This document shows positions 8,870 to 17,232 of a DNA stretch of 64,000 nucleotides, in pieces. The stretch is from positions 2,046,001 to 2,110,000 of the forward strand of contig DAJPFV010000001.1 in the NCBI GenBank assembly GCA_025993015.1, given 5' to 3'. Origin of the DNA: Coriobacteriaceae bacterium (lineage in GTDB: Bacteria; Actinomycetota; Coriobacteriia; Coriobacteriales; Coriobacteriaceae). The number at the start of each line of letters is the position of its first letter. Positions within the stretch are counted from its first letter, which is position 1. Under the pieces are notes generated by a model. The model had not been told where the DNA came from. It did not search any database and saw only the letters and a program-made list of their open reading frames with translations. Position numbers and translations under genes: made by a program.

Positions 8870-9841
8870 CTACCTCTCGCTTGGCATGGAAGTAGGGTGG
8901 CCGGGCTGGTCGTCGTAGGCGTATTTGCTGTACACGTTGACCTCCCACTGCTTTTTTTCGACCTTTGCTACAGAATCTAGGATGAAGCCGGTCGCAAGGC
9001 TCAGGCCGCACAGGAACATAAACGAGGCGGCGAGCATAGCGGTGGGGAAGCGCGGGACGAGGCCGGTCTGGAAATATTCGACAACGATGGGCATGCCCAG
9101 GGCGAGGCCGAATACCGCGAACAGAAGCGCAACGAGGCTGAAGAACTTCAGCGGGCGGTAGTCCTTGAACAGCGTGCCGATCATCGCAACGACTTTAATG
9201 CCGTCGCTCACGGTGTTGAGTTTGGACTCGGAACCCTCGGGACGGTCGCGGTACTCGATGGGCACATCTTTGATGCGCCAGCGGTGGTCGACGGCGTGGA
9301 TCGAGAGCTCGGTTTCGATCTGAAAGCCCTCGGAAAGCACTGGGAAGGTTTTAACGAACGGGCGGCTCATGGCGCGGTAGCCTGTCATGACGTCATCGAA
9401 GCTGTAGCCATAGATCCACTTGATCATGGCGCGGACCAGATTATTGCCAAAGCCGTGGAAGGCACGCTTGTTCTCCTCGGCGTAGGTGCCGTTGGAAAGG
9501 CGATCGCCTACGGTCATGTCGGCCGTGCCGTTAAGGATGGGCTCGCAGAGGGCCTTGGCCGCCTCGGCGGGGTAGGTGTCGTCTCCGTCGACCATCAGGT
9601 AGCAATCGGCGTCGATATCGCGAAACATCTGGCGGCACACGTTGCCCTTTCCCTGACGGGGCTCAAAGCGGACTGTGGCGCCGTGCTCGGTGGCAATGCG
9701 TGAGGTATCGTCCGACGAGTTGTTGTCATAGACATAGACCGTCGCCTGCGGAAGCTCGCGGTGAAAGTCGTCGATGACTTTGCCGATCGTGAGCGCTTCG
9801 TTGTAGCAAGGGATGATGACGGCGATGGATTCAGAATTCAC
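8870..9841 (-). CDS. GT2 family glycosyltransferase with C-terminal membrane anchor
   Basis: A 323-residue polyprenyl-phosphate-type glycosyltransferase (DPM1/GtrB-like). The N-terminal GT-A domain has IIPCYNEALTIGKVI at 9-23, the nucleotide-binding DNNSSDDT (39-46) and the metal-binding VDGDD (84-88). YRDRPEGSESKLNT (about 200-213) is typical of dolichol/undecaprenyl-phosphate sugar transferases. Two hydrophobic segments near residues 232-258 and 266-292 anchor it. It probably loads a sugar on a lipid carrier for the neighbouring surface polysaccharide system; the sugar cannot be read from sequence. Confidence 0.85.
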   Translation of the reverse strand: MNSESIAVIIPCYNEALTIGKVIDDFHRELPQATVYVYDNNSSDDTSRIATEHGATVRFEPRQGKGNVCRQMFRDIDADCYLMVDGDDTYPAEAAKALCEPILNGTADMTVGDRLSNGTYAEENKRAFHGFGNNLVRAMIKWIYGYSFDDVMTGYRAMSRPFVKTFPVLSEGFQIETELSIHAVDHRWRIKDVPIEYRDRPEGSESKLNTVSDGIKVVAMIGTLFKDYRPLKFFSLVALLFAVFGLALGMPIVVEYFQTGLVPRFPTAMLAASFMFLCGLSLATGFILDSVAKVEKKQWEVNVYSKYAYDDQPGHPTSMPSER

Positions 9842-10001
9842 TTAATGCTCCTTATACATTCAATCCTAGAAAGTATAGCCGTTTGGGCCTGGCATCCTAA
9901 GATGTGGGTTAGTTCTCCAGTTTTGTTGCGCGAATCGTTTGCATGGCCGTCGGGTCTATACTGTTCGTTTGTCAACGATTACGAGTAAAGGAGTTGCATC
10001 C

Positions 10002-10847
10002 GTGTCGGATCAGACAAAGCAACAAGAAACTCGCAGTCTGCCTGCGACGTTTGCTAAGAACGAATTTGAGAAGGACGCGTTTATCCTTCGTCAGCTGGTT
10101 ACCAAGGATTTTAAGATCAAGTATCGCCGTAGCGTTCTGGGCGTCGCATGGTCGGTGCTCAACCCGCTGCTGATGATGATCGTCATGGCCATCGTGTTCT
10201 CGACGATTTTTGGCCAGGGCCGCAATGGCTCAATGACGCCCGAGATGTACCCGCTGTACTTGATCGTGGGTAACATCACCTTTGCCGTCATGTCTGAGTC
10301 TACTAACCAGGCCCTGACGTCGATCGTGGGCGCTGCCCCTCTGCTCAAGAAGGTTAAGGTGCACCGCTGGGTTTTCCCGGTGCAGAAGGTGCTCTTCTCG
10401 CTGGTCAACTTTGCCTTCTCGCTGGTCGCCGTCGCCATCGTCATGCTGTGGTTCCGCGTTATGCCTTCTTGGCACCTGATTCTGTTGCCGGTTTGCCTGC
10501 TGCTGCTTATGTGCTTCTGCATGGGCCTGGGCATGATGCTCTCTGCCCTTACGGTCTTCTTCCGCGACGTTATGCATCTGTGGAGCGTCGTCATTACGGC
10601 GTGGACTTACATTACGCCCATCTTCTGGACGACTGACTATATTGCGCAAATGCCGCATCTCGTGCGTATCTTGATGTATGCGAACCCCATGTTCAACTAC
10701 CTGCAGTTTATGCGCGATATCTTCCTGTTCCAGACTACGCCCTCGCTTATGACGTTTGGTATGTGCGTCGCTTGGGCGGTTCTTGCGCTTATTATTGGCT
10801 ATACCGTGTTCCATAAGTCCGAGCGCAAATTTATCCTCTACATCTAA
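10002..10847 (+). CDS. ABC-2 type polysaccharide export permease (Wzm/TagG-like)
   Basis: The membrane subunit of an ABC exporter for lipid-linked surface polysaccharide; about 281 residues. GTG 10002 is chosen because AAAGGAG lies 8 nt upstream; the longer frame from 9939 has no such site. After a short cytoplasmic part come the conserved TKDFKIKYRRSVLGVAWSVLNP and six hydrophobic segments, ending with the family tail KSERKFILYI. It is followed 11 nt later by its ATPase. Substrate presumably a rhamnose-containing glycan, inferred from context only. Confidence 0.9.
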   Translation: MSDQTKQQETRSLPATFAKNEFEKDAFILRQLVTKDFKIKYRRSVLGVAWSVLNPLLMMIVMAIVFSTIFGQGRNGSMTPEMYPLYLIVGNITFAVMSESTNQALTSIVGAAPLLKKVKVHRWVFPVQKVLFSLVNFAFSLVAVAIVMLWFRVMPSWHLILLPVCLLLLMCFCMGLGMMLSALTVFFRDVMHLWSVVITAWTYITPIFWTTDYIAQMPHLVRILMYANPMFNYLQFMRDIFLFQTTPSLMTFGMCVAWAVLALIIGYTVFHKSERKFILYI

Positions 10848-10858
10848 GGAGTGCTGTG

Positions 10859-11626
10859 ATGACTGAATCTGTTGTTGATTACAGCGAGCAGCCTCTGGCT
10901 GTCGAGGTCGACGACGTCACCATGATCTTTAACATGGCGTCCGAGTCGCTGACCAACCTCAAGGAGTACTTCATTAAGCTTGCCAAGCACGAGCTGTTCT
11001 TTGAGGAGTTTAGGGCGCTTAAGCACATCTCGTTTGATATTCATCGCGGCGAGGTTGTGGGTCTGGTCGGCACCAATGGCTCCGGCAAGTCTACGATGCT
11101 CAAGATTATCGCTGGCGTTCTTGAGCCTAGCGAGGGCAGCGTTAAGGTGCACGGTAACATCGCGCCGCTGATTGAGCTTGGCGCCGGCTTTGACCCCGAG
11201 CTGACCGCCCGCGAGAACATCTATCTGAACGGCGCCCTGCTCGGCTATACCAAGGAGTTCATCGACGCCAACTTTGACGGCATTATCGAGTTCGCTGAGC
11301 TGCAGAACTTTGTCGATATGCCGCTTAAGAACTTCTCTTCGGGCATGGTGGCGCGTATCGCCTTTGCAATCGCGACGATTACCGAGCCCGATATTCTGAT
11401 CGTTGACGAGACGCTGTCCGTCGGTGATGTGTTCTTCCAGCAAAAGTGTGAGGCCCGCATCCAGCACTTTATCCAGAGCGGCGACGTGACGGTTCTGTTC
11501 GTTTCGCACTCTATGGAGCAGGTTGAGCGCATCTGCCAGCGTGCCGTTTGGATTGAGAAGGGTGACCTTCGCATGGACGGCCCGGTCGATGAGGTCTGCA
11601 AGGCGTACCGCGAGCAGTTCAACTAG
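10859..11626 (+). CDS. ABC transporter ATP-binding protein (Wzt/TagH-like)
   Basis: The 255-residue ATPase of the polysaccharide exporter. Walker A is GTNGSGKST (71-79), the signature FSSGM (159-163), Walker B LIVDE (180-184). The insert KVHGNIAPLIELGAGFDPELTARENIYLNG is characteristic of the Wzt/TagH subfamily. It lacks the C-terminal carbohydrate-binding domain present in some Wzt proteins. The start is ATG 10859, 8 nt after AAGGA; GTG 10856 just upstream is an alternative. Confidence 0.93.
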   Translation: MTESVVDYSEQPLAVEVDDVTMIFNMASESLTNLKEYFIKLAKHELFFEEFRALKHISFDIHRGEVVGLVGTNGSGKSTMLKIIAGVLEPSEGSVKVHGNIAPLIELGAGFDPELTARENIYLNGALLGYTKEFIDANFDGIIEFAELQNFVDMPLKNFSSGMVARIAFAIATITEPDILIVDETLSVGDVFFQQKCEARIQHFIQSGDVTVLFVSHSMEQVERICQRAVWIEKGDLRMDGPVDEVCKAYREQFN

Positions 11627-11680
11627 GTTATAATTACTTGCGCCTGACAGGCTTGTGCTTGCTTGGGCGTGCGGTTATTT

Positions 11681-11757
11681 GCTCCATTAGCTCAGTTGGA
11701 TAGAGCAGGGGACTTCTAATCCCAAGGTCGACGGTTCGAATCCGCCATGGAGCACCA
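11681..11757 (+). tRNA. tRNA-Arg (anticodon TCT)
   Basis: A full cloverleaf: acceptor GCTCCAT pairs with ATGGAGC, the anticodon loop is CTTCTAA, the T arm contains GGTTCGAATCC, and the CCA end is encoded. A terminator follows. Confidence 0.95.
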
Positions 11758-11767
11758 TCGTTTATTA

Positions 11768-11798
11768 AGCCCAGACCGCTTGGTGGTCTGGGCTTTTT
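11768..11798 (+). terminator. rho-independent terminator after tRNA-Arg
   Basis: AGCCCAGACC pairs with GGTCTGGGCT, followed by six T. Confidence 0.9.
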
Positions 11799-11861
11799 TC
11801 ATCTTGTGTGTTGCTGGAGCCGAGCGCGAGCAAGCCGCTGCTGTTTGTTGGGGTTGGCATT

Positions 11862-12299
11862 TTACTTTTCGAGATGCTCTTTCAGCAGCTCCAACGCGTG
11901 GGCGTAGCCCTTCAGGCCCTCGCCGGTGATGGTGGCGAAGCAGGCCAGGCGGGCGTAGCTTACCTGGCGGAAGTCCTCGCGCGTCTCTACGGCGCTGATG
12001 TGGACCTCCACAGCCGGGATGGCGACGGCCTTGAGTGCGTCGAGGATCGCGACGCTTGTGTGCGTGTAGGCCGCCGGGTTGATGACGATGCCGTCGACCT
12101 TGCCGTAGGCCTCCTGGATCTTGTCGACGATGGTGCCCTCGTGGTTAGACTGGAAGACCTCGACTTCTTCGAAGCCCTGTGCGGCGCCCGCTTCCTGGCA
12201 GATCTGCACTAAGCGGTCGTAGTTGTCGTTGCCGTAGATGCCCGGCTCGCGAATGCCGAGCATGTTGAGGTTGGGGCCGTTGATGACGAGTGCTTTCAT
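11862..12299 (-). CDS. aroQ: Type II 3-dehydroquinate dehydratase
   Basis: AroQ removes water from 3-dehydroquinate to give 3-dehydroshikimate, the third step of the shikimate pathway. At 145 residues it has the length of type II enzymes. GPNLNMLG (8-15) and REPGIYG with the catalytic Tyr at 22 are the N-terminal signature; QSNHEGTIVDKIQEA and INPAAYTHTSVAI form the active site, and VEVHIS carries the catalytic His. An AAAGGAAG ribosome site precedes ATG. It is last in the aromatic gene cluster, separated from aroE/K by a hairpin, so it may have its own promoter. Confidence 0.95.
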   Translation of the reverse strand: MKALVINGPNLNMLGIREPGIYGNDNYDRLVQICQEAGAAQGFEEVEVFQSNHEGTIVDKIQEAYGKVDGIVINPAAYTHTSVAILDALKAVAIPAVEVHISAVETREDFRQVSYARLACFATITGEGLKGYAHALELLKEHLEK

Positions 12300-12321
12300 G
12301 GTTGCTTCCTTTGCAGTCGAG

Positions 12322-12360
12322 AAACCACCACAAAGGTGCCTGTCCCCTTTGTGGTGGTTT
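12322..12360. repeat. palindromic repeat, possible bidirectional terminator or REP-like element
   Basis: AAACCACCACAAAGG (12322-12336) pairs perfectly with CCTTTGTGGTGGTTT (12346-12360) around a 9-nt loop. The inner part, with its GGGGACAGGCACC core on the minus strand, resembles dispersed intergenic palindromes seen in many genomes (recalled, not searched). On either strand the stem ends in TTT, so it may also stop transcription between aroE/K and aroQ. Confidence 0.65.
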
Positions 12361-12363
12361 TGG

Positions 12364-13614
12364 TTAGAGAGCGGGTTGGAGGGTCTCGAGGAGGGCTTGG
12401 GCGGTGTTGGCGGCGCAGTCGCGTGAGTCGATGATGTAGTCGGCCCAGGCGCGGTAGCGCGGCATGCGCTGCTCGGCCAGCTTGTCGATGCCGTCGCGCG
12501 CGGTGATGGGGCGGCCCTTGTGGGCGAGCTCGTCGAGCTTGCGGTTGAGCATCACAATCTGGCTGTTCTGGTGTAGCAGCGGGTAGTTCTCGTCGCGTGT
12601 GACCACGCCGCCGCCGGTGGAGAGCACCAGGCCGCTGCGCTTGGAGATGTCGGCCAGCGCAGCCGTCTCCTGTTCGCGGAAGGCCGCCTCGCCGCGCTCG
12701 ACGATAAAGTCGGCACAGGGCATGCCCAGACGCTCCTCGAGCGCGTGATCCAAGTCGATGTGCTCGCGGCCCGTGAGCACATCGACTTGCTCACCCACGC
12801 GGGTCTTGCCTGAACCCGGCATGCCGATCAGCGCGATGTTCTGTTCGCGGCGTGACAGGCGCTCCGTTACGTCCAGGATGCGCTCGCGCGGGGTGACTTG
12901 GCCGGTGTAGCGTTCGACAGCCTGCGCCGCTTGGGCCACGAGCATGAGCAGGCCGCCGATGCAGGGGATGCCGCGGCGCTCGGCCTCGAGCATGAGTCCC
13001 GTGCGAGCGGGGTTGTAGACAATGTCGATAACGCCCTCGAGCGCATCGAGCCCCTCGAGCGTGCAAGGCGCGTCGGGGCAGTGGGGGAACATACCGGCGG
13101 GCGTGCAGTTGACGAGCAGCGTTGCATCGGACTGCTGAGCGATGTTGCTGTAATTGACCTCGCTCGTGCGACCCACGGGTACGACGATGGCGCCCAGATC
13201 TCCGAGCACCATACTGGCCGTAGTACCCGCACCACCGGTGGCACCGAGCACGAGGACCTTCTTACCGGCAACCTCAACGCCCAACTCTTCGACCAGGCAC
13301 TGAAAACCAAAGTAGTCGGTGTTGTCGCCGCGCAGGCGGCCGTCGGGCAGGCGCGTGATGGTGTTGACGTTGCCCATGCGCTCGGCGAGCGGGCTCAGTT
13401 CGTCAAGGTAGTCCATGACGGCGCGCTTGTAGGGGATGGTCACGTTGGTGCCCTCCCACTCGTCGCCGGTCATAAAGGCCGCGAGGTCCTCGGGCTCGCG
13501 CTCAAAGCGCACGTACTCGAGCCCAGCGAGCTCTTTGTAGATGGTCGGGGTGTAGCTGTGGCCCAGCACACGGCCCAGCACGCCGTAGGGACGGGTTGCA
13601 GTGATATCGGTCAT
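12364..13614 (-). CDS. aroE-aroK: Fused shikimate dehydrogenase / shikimate kinase
   Basis: The first 250 residues are AroE: a shikimate-binding HSYTPTIYKE (19-28), NVTIPYK with the catalytic Lys (57-63), GDNTDYFG (97-104), and the NADP site GATGGAG (124-130). From about 258 comes AroK: Walker A GMPGSGKT (264-271), DLD of the shikimate/Mg site, and the adenine-lid region HKGRPIT. The fusion carries two consecutive steps, 3-dehydroshikimate to shikimate to shikimate-3-phosphate. Its start codon directly abuts the pheA stop, so the two are translationally close. Confidence 0.94.
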   Translation of the reverse strand: MTDITATRPYGVLGRVLGHSYTPTIYKELAGLEYVRFEREPEDLAAFMTGDEWEGTNVTIPYKRAVMDYLDELSPLAERMGNVNTITRLPDGRLRGDNTDYFGFQCLVEELGVEVAGKKVLVLGATGGAGTTASMVLGDLGAIVVPVGRTSEVNYSNIAQQSDATLLVNCTPAGMFPHCPDAPCTLEGLDALEGVIDIVYNPARTGLMLEAERRGIPCIGGLLMLVAQAAQAVERYTGQVTPRERILDVTERLSRREQNIALIGMPGSGKTRVGEQVDVLTGREHIDLDHALEERLGMPCADFIVERGEAAFREQETAALADISKRSGLVLSTGGGVVTRDENYPLLHQNSQIVMLNRKLDELAHKGRPITARDGIDKLAEQRMPRYRAWADYIIDSRDCAANTAQALLETLQPAL

Positions 13615-14760
13615 CTAGAGCACCTCCGTGTAGCTGCCAAAGTAGGTGAAGCTCTCGCACACGTCGTCGATGGAATCGAGCAGGTCATCGAGGGCCTTGC
13701 TGCCAAAGGGGCAGTCCAGATCAAAGTAGAACATAAACTCAAAGTCGCGGCCGGGGATGGGGCGGCTCTCGAGCTTGATCAGGTTGATGTTGAGTGCGTA
13801 GAAGCGCTCGAGCACGCGATAGAGGGCGCCCGGCTCGTTGGCCGTGGTGATCATGAGCGAGGTGCGATTAGCGCCGGGGTAGACGCGCGGCTCACGGCTG
13901 ATGACGACAAAGCGCGTGTAGTTGTTGTCCGAGTCCTGAATGTTGGGCTCCAGCACCTCCAGGCCATACAGCGTGGCACAGCTGCGCGAGGCGATGGCGG
14001 CGACGTCGGTGCGCTCGGAGTTGGCGACCATCTCGGCCGACATGGCCGTGTTTGGGTACTTGGTGGCGTGCAGGTCGTGGGACTCGATAAAGCCGGCACA
14101 CTGGGCAATGGCTTGGCCGTGGCTGTAGACCTCGCGCACGTCGGCGAGCTTGGTGCCGGGCTTGACGAGCAGGTTGTGGTCGATCTTGAGTCGCAGCGAA
14201 CGCACGATGTGGAAATCGAACTGGGCGAGCAGGTCGTAGACGGCGTTGACCGATCCGGCGGTGGAGTTCTCGATGGGCAGCACGCCAAACTCGCAGAAGC
14301 CGTCGCGCACAGCGCGCATGACGCCTTCGAAGGTCTCGAAAAACGCGATGTCGGGCACGTCGAAGAGTTTGCACGCGGCGATCTGGCTATAGGCACCTTC
14401 CACGCCCTGGCAGGCGACGGTGGCCGTTTGAGGGAAGGGCGTGTCGGAGGCTGCAGCCGTGGCGTGTGCCTTTTGCGAGACGGTGATGCCCTTGAGCTCG
14501 TTGATGTAGCGCTGCTGCTCGGCCTTGCTCATGCTCATGAGGAGGCGGAACAGGGCGATGGTCTGTGCCTGGTAGCGCTCGGGCGCGCGGCTGGCGAGGT
14601 TGTTGAGCTTGGAGCGCTCGCGGGCGGGGTCGAAGACGGCCTTGCCCATCTCGATTTTTGACTTGGCGACTTCGGTGGCAATGTCCATGCGCTCGACAAA
14701 GCTGTTGAGGAGCGTGGTATCGATGCCATCGATGGCCTGGCGGATGTCAGCAAGGTCCAT
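13615..14760 (-). CDS. pheA: Chorismate mutase / prephenate dehydratase (P-protein)
   Basis: A 381-residue bifunctional enzyme of phenylalanine synthesis. Start ATG 14760 (MDLADIRQAIDGID) is chosen over a longer frame because chorismate mutase of the AroQ class begins here and AAAGGGGCC lies upstream. Residues 1 to about 90 are the mutase helices, about 110-290 the dehydratase (VACQGVEGAYSQIAA; SERTDVAAIAS; NNYTRFVVI with the catalytic Thr), and about 300-378 an ACT domain (NEPGALYRVLERF; LESRPIPG), where phenylalanine would bind and inhibit. Confidence 0.95.
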   Translation of the reverse strand: MDLADIRQAIDGIDTTLLNSFVERMDIATEVAKSKIEMGKAVFDPARERSKLNNLASRAPERYQAQTIALFRLLMSMSKAEQQRYINELKGITVSQKAHATAAASDTPFPQTATVACQGVEGAYSQIAACKLFDVPDIAFFETFEGVMRAVRDGFCEFGVLPIENSTAGSVNAVYDLLAQFDFHIVRSLRLKIDHNLLVKPGTKLADVREVYSHGQAIAQCAGFIESHDLHATKYPNTAMSAEMVANSERTDVAAIASRSCATLYGLEVLEPNIQDSDNNYTRFVVISREPRVYPGANRTSLMITTANEPGALYRVLERFYALNINLIKLESRPIPGRDFEFMFYFDLDCPFGSKALDDLLDSIDDVCESFTYFGSYTEVL

Positions 14761-14813
14761 GGAGGCCCCTTTCACGTAACGGCTGAGTTGACAGGCAACC
14801 CAGGTGAGTCGGG

Positions 14814-15911
14814 TTAGAGCTGGGCGACGTCCTCGAGGAGAGCGTCCCAGATGGCGAGCGCCGCGGCTGCCTCGGCTACGGGGACGGCTCGGGGGACGAT
14901 GCAGGGATCGTGACGGCCGTGCACCGAGAGCTTGGCATTTTCCATAGCGTCCATGTCTACGGTCTGCTGCTCGCGGCCAATTGAGGGCGTCGGCTTTACG
15001 GCCATGCGCCACATGACGGGCGCGCCGGTCGAAATACCGCCCAGGATGCCGCCGGCGTTATTGGACTCGACCTCGATTTCGCCGGTCTCGGCATCGATGC
15101 GATATGGATCGTTGTTCTCGCTGCCGCGCATGGCGGCCACGGCAAAGCCCATGCCAAACTCCACGCCCTTTACGGCGGGAATGCCAAACGCGATTTGCGC
15201 GATGCGGTTCTCGATGCCGTCGAACATGGGGTCGCCTATGCCCGTGGGAAGCCCGTAAATGCCGCACTCCACGATGCCGCCGATGCTGTCGAGCTCGTCG
15301 CGCGCGGCCAGAATCTCCTCGCGCATGCGGCCGGCTGCGGCGGCGTCAATGCACGGCAGATCGTTCGTAAGGATCGCCTTGCGGTCGGCCTCGCGATAGA
15401 CCATATCGTCCATCGGCAGGTCGGAGATGCCGCCGATCTGCGCGACGTGCGCCATGACCTGAATGCCGCGGGCCTCGAGTGCCTGCAGCGCAATGCCGCC
15501 GGCGATGCATAAGGGTGCCGTTAGGCGGCCGGAGAAATGCCCGCCACCAGCGACATCGTGCATGTTGTGATACTTCACGCGCGCAGGGAAGTCCGCATGT
15601 CCGGGGCGGGGCTTGCGGCGCAGCTCGGAGTAATCCTTGGAGCGCGTGTTGGTGTTCTCGATAATCGCGGCGATGGGCGCGCCGGTGGTATGTCCATCGA
15701 CAACACCGGCGATGATATGCGCGGCGTCGGCCTCGCGGCGTTTGGTTGCGGTCTCGTCGCGGCCAGGGGCGCGACGGTCGAGGAAGGCCTGCAGCTTCTC
15801 CTGGTCCACGGCGATGCCCGCCGGGATGCCATCGAGCGAGCAGCCGATGGCGGGGGAGTGCGACTGGCCGAAAATGCTCAGATGCAAAACGTTGCCAAAG
15901 GTCGAGGACAT
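14814..15911 (-). CDS. aroC: Chorismate synthase
   Basis: AroC converts EPSP to chorismate using reduced flavin; 365 residues, normal length. The N-terminal signature GQSHSPAIGCSLDGIPAG (15-32) includes a conserved His, and the family runs RKPRPGHADF, GGGHFSGRLTAPLCIAGGIA and DMDAMENAKLSVHGRHDPCIVPRAVPVAEA carry the flavin and substrate residues. It starts right after aroA (1 nt between) within the minus-strand operon. Confidence 0.96.
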   Translation of the reverse strand: MSSTFGNVLHLSIFGQSHSPAIGCSLDGIPAGIAVDQEKLQAFLDRRAPGRDETATKRREADAAHIIAGVVDGHTTGAPIAAIIENTNTRSKDYSELRRKPRPGHADFPARVKYHNMHDVAGGGHFSGRLTAPLCIAGGIALQALEARGIQVMAHVAQIGGISDLPMDDMVYREADRKAILTNDLPCIDAAAAGRMREEILAARDELDSIGGIVECGIYGLPTGIGDPMFDGIENRIAQIAFGIPAVKGVEFGMGFAVAAMRGSENNDPYRIDAETGEIEVESNNAGGILGGISTGAPVMWRMAVKPTPSIGREQQTVDMDAMENAKLSVHGRHDPCIVPRAVPVAEAAAALAIWDALLEDVAQL

Positions 15912-15912
15912 G

Positions 15913-17232
15913 CTATTCCTCCTCGAGCGTGACCTTGCCGCCCAACAGGCGGTAGTGGTCGAAGAAATCGGGATAGGACTTGTTGACGGCCTCGGCGCCG
16001 TGGATCACGACCTCGCCGGTGGCGCGACTTGCGGCGATGGCTGCCATCATGGCGATGCGGTGGTCGTTGTGCGAATCGACCTTGCCGCCGGTAAGGGCAT
16101 CGACGCCCTTGATGATGAGGTCGTCACCGGCGATGCGCACCTGTGAGCCCAGCGCGGTGAGCTCGCGGGTGGTGGTGACCAGACGGTCAGATTCCTTGAT
16201 GCGCAGACGTGCGCAATCGCGGATAAAGGTGCGGCCCTGCGCCAGCGAAGCCACGGCGGAGATGACGGGCACCAGGTCGGGAATATCGTGGGCGCTCATC
16301 TCAAAGCCGGCGAGCTTGTCGGACTGCACAGTGGCGGCGTTGGTGGAGCGCACGATGCGGGCACCAAAGCGCGAGAGCGCGGCGAGCACGTTGCGGTCGC
16401 CCTGTGCGGAGCTGAGCGACACGCCCTCGACGGTGATGGGGTCGGTACCGATGGCGCCGGCGCACAGCCAAAAGGCGGCGTTGGACCAGTCGCCCTCGAC
16501 GGCTACGCTGCCGGGCGTGCGGTACGAGCCGCTGCTCACGCGGAAGTTCGTGACCTCGGGCTGGCCGTCCTTGGCCGGAATGCGCTCGACGTTGACCTCG
16601 ACGCCAAAGGCCTTCATGGCCTGTATCGTCAGGTTGATGTAGGGGCGGCTCTCGATGAGGCCGGTTACCTGCACGCAGGAGGGCTGGGCCAGCAGCGGGG
16701 CTGCCAGCAGCAGGCCCGAGATGTACTGCGAGCTCACGTTGCCCGGAAGCACAAAGGTGCCCGGGCGCATGCGGCCGCTCGTCTTGAGCGGAAAACCGCC
16801 CAGACCCTGTAGGTCGCAGCCGGCGGCGATGATCTCGTCCGAGAGCGGGGAGAGCGGGCGGGCGCCCAGGCGGCCCTGGCCTACGAAGGTGGCATCCGCA
16901 CCCAGCGCGCAGGCGACAGGCAGCATAAAGCGCAGCGTGGAGCCACTTTCACCGCAGTCAAGCGTGCCGCCGGCAAGGGCCTTGAGCAGGCCAAACTCAA
17001 CACTCTTCATGGTGGGGTGGACCTGGAAGCCGTCCTCGACGGTCTCGATGCGAGCACCCAGTGCCGTAAGGCAGCGCACCGTGGCCTCGATGTCGGCGCA
17101 GGTGGTGTTGCAGGTGACGTGCGTCTCGCCGTTGGCAAGCGCAGCGCAGATGATCAGGCGATGCGCCATCGACTTGGACGCGATGGCGGGAACGGTGCCC
17201 TTAAGCGGGGACGGGGTGATGCGGGCTAGCAT
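15913..17232 (-). CDS. aroA: 3-phosphoshikimate 1-carboxyvinyltransferase (EPSP synthase)
   Basis: AroA joins PEP to shikimate-3-phosphate. The start at ATG 17232 (MLARITPSPLKGT) is chosen over an upstream frame extension because it gives the standard 439-residue protein and overlaps the aroB stop by 7 nt. Family marks are SKSMAHRLIICAALA (Lys and Arg of the substrate site), GESGSTLRFMLPVA (LxxGxSGxTxR-like), GNVSSQYISGLL and, near the C-terminus, RIKESDRL and DHRIAMMAAI. Confidence 0.96.
   Translation of the reverse strand: MLARITPSPLKGTVPAIASKSMAHRLIICAALANGETHVTCNTTCADIEATVRCLTALGARIETVEDGFQVHPTMKSVEFGLLKALAGGTLDCGESGSTLRFMLPVACALGADATFVGQGRLGARPLSPLSDEIIAAGCDLQGLGGFPLKTSGRMRPGTFVLPGNVSSQYISGLLLAAPLLAQPSCVQVTGLIESRPYINLTIQAMKAFGVEVNVERIPAKDGQPEVTNFRVSSGSYRTPGSVAVEGDWSNAAFWLCAGAIGTDPITVEGVSLSSAQGDRNVLAALSRFGARIVRSTNAATVQSDKLAGFEMSAHDIPDLVPVISAVASLAQGRTFIRDCARLRIKESDRLVTTTRELTALGSQVRIAGDDLIIKGVDALTGGKVDSHNDHRIAMMAAIAASRATGEVVIHGAEAVNKSYPDFFDHYRLLGGKVTLEEE

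Noticed and set aside
9939..10001. Longer start for the ABC permease gene
   Set aside because: The upstream part has no ribosome site, whereas GTG 10002 has AAAGGAG at good spacing.
12898..14661. A 587-codon open frame on the plus strand
   Set aside because: Antisense to aroE/K and pheA; composition is Gly/Val/His-rich as in shadow frames.
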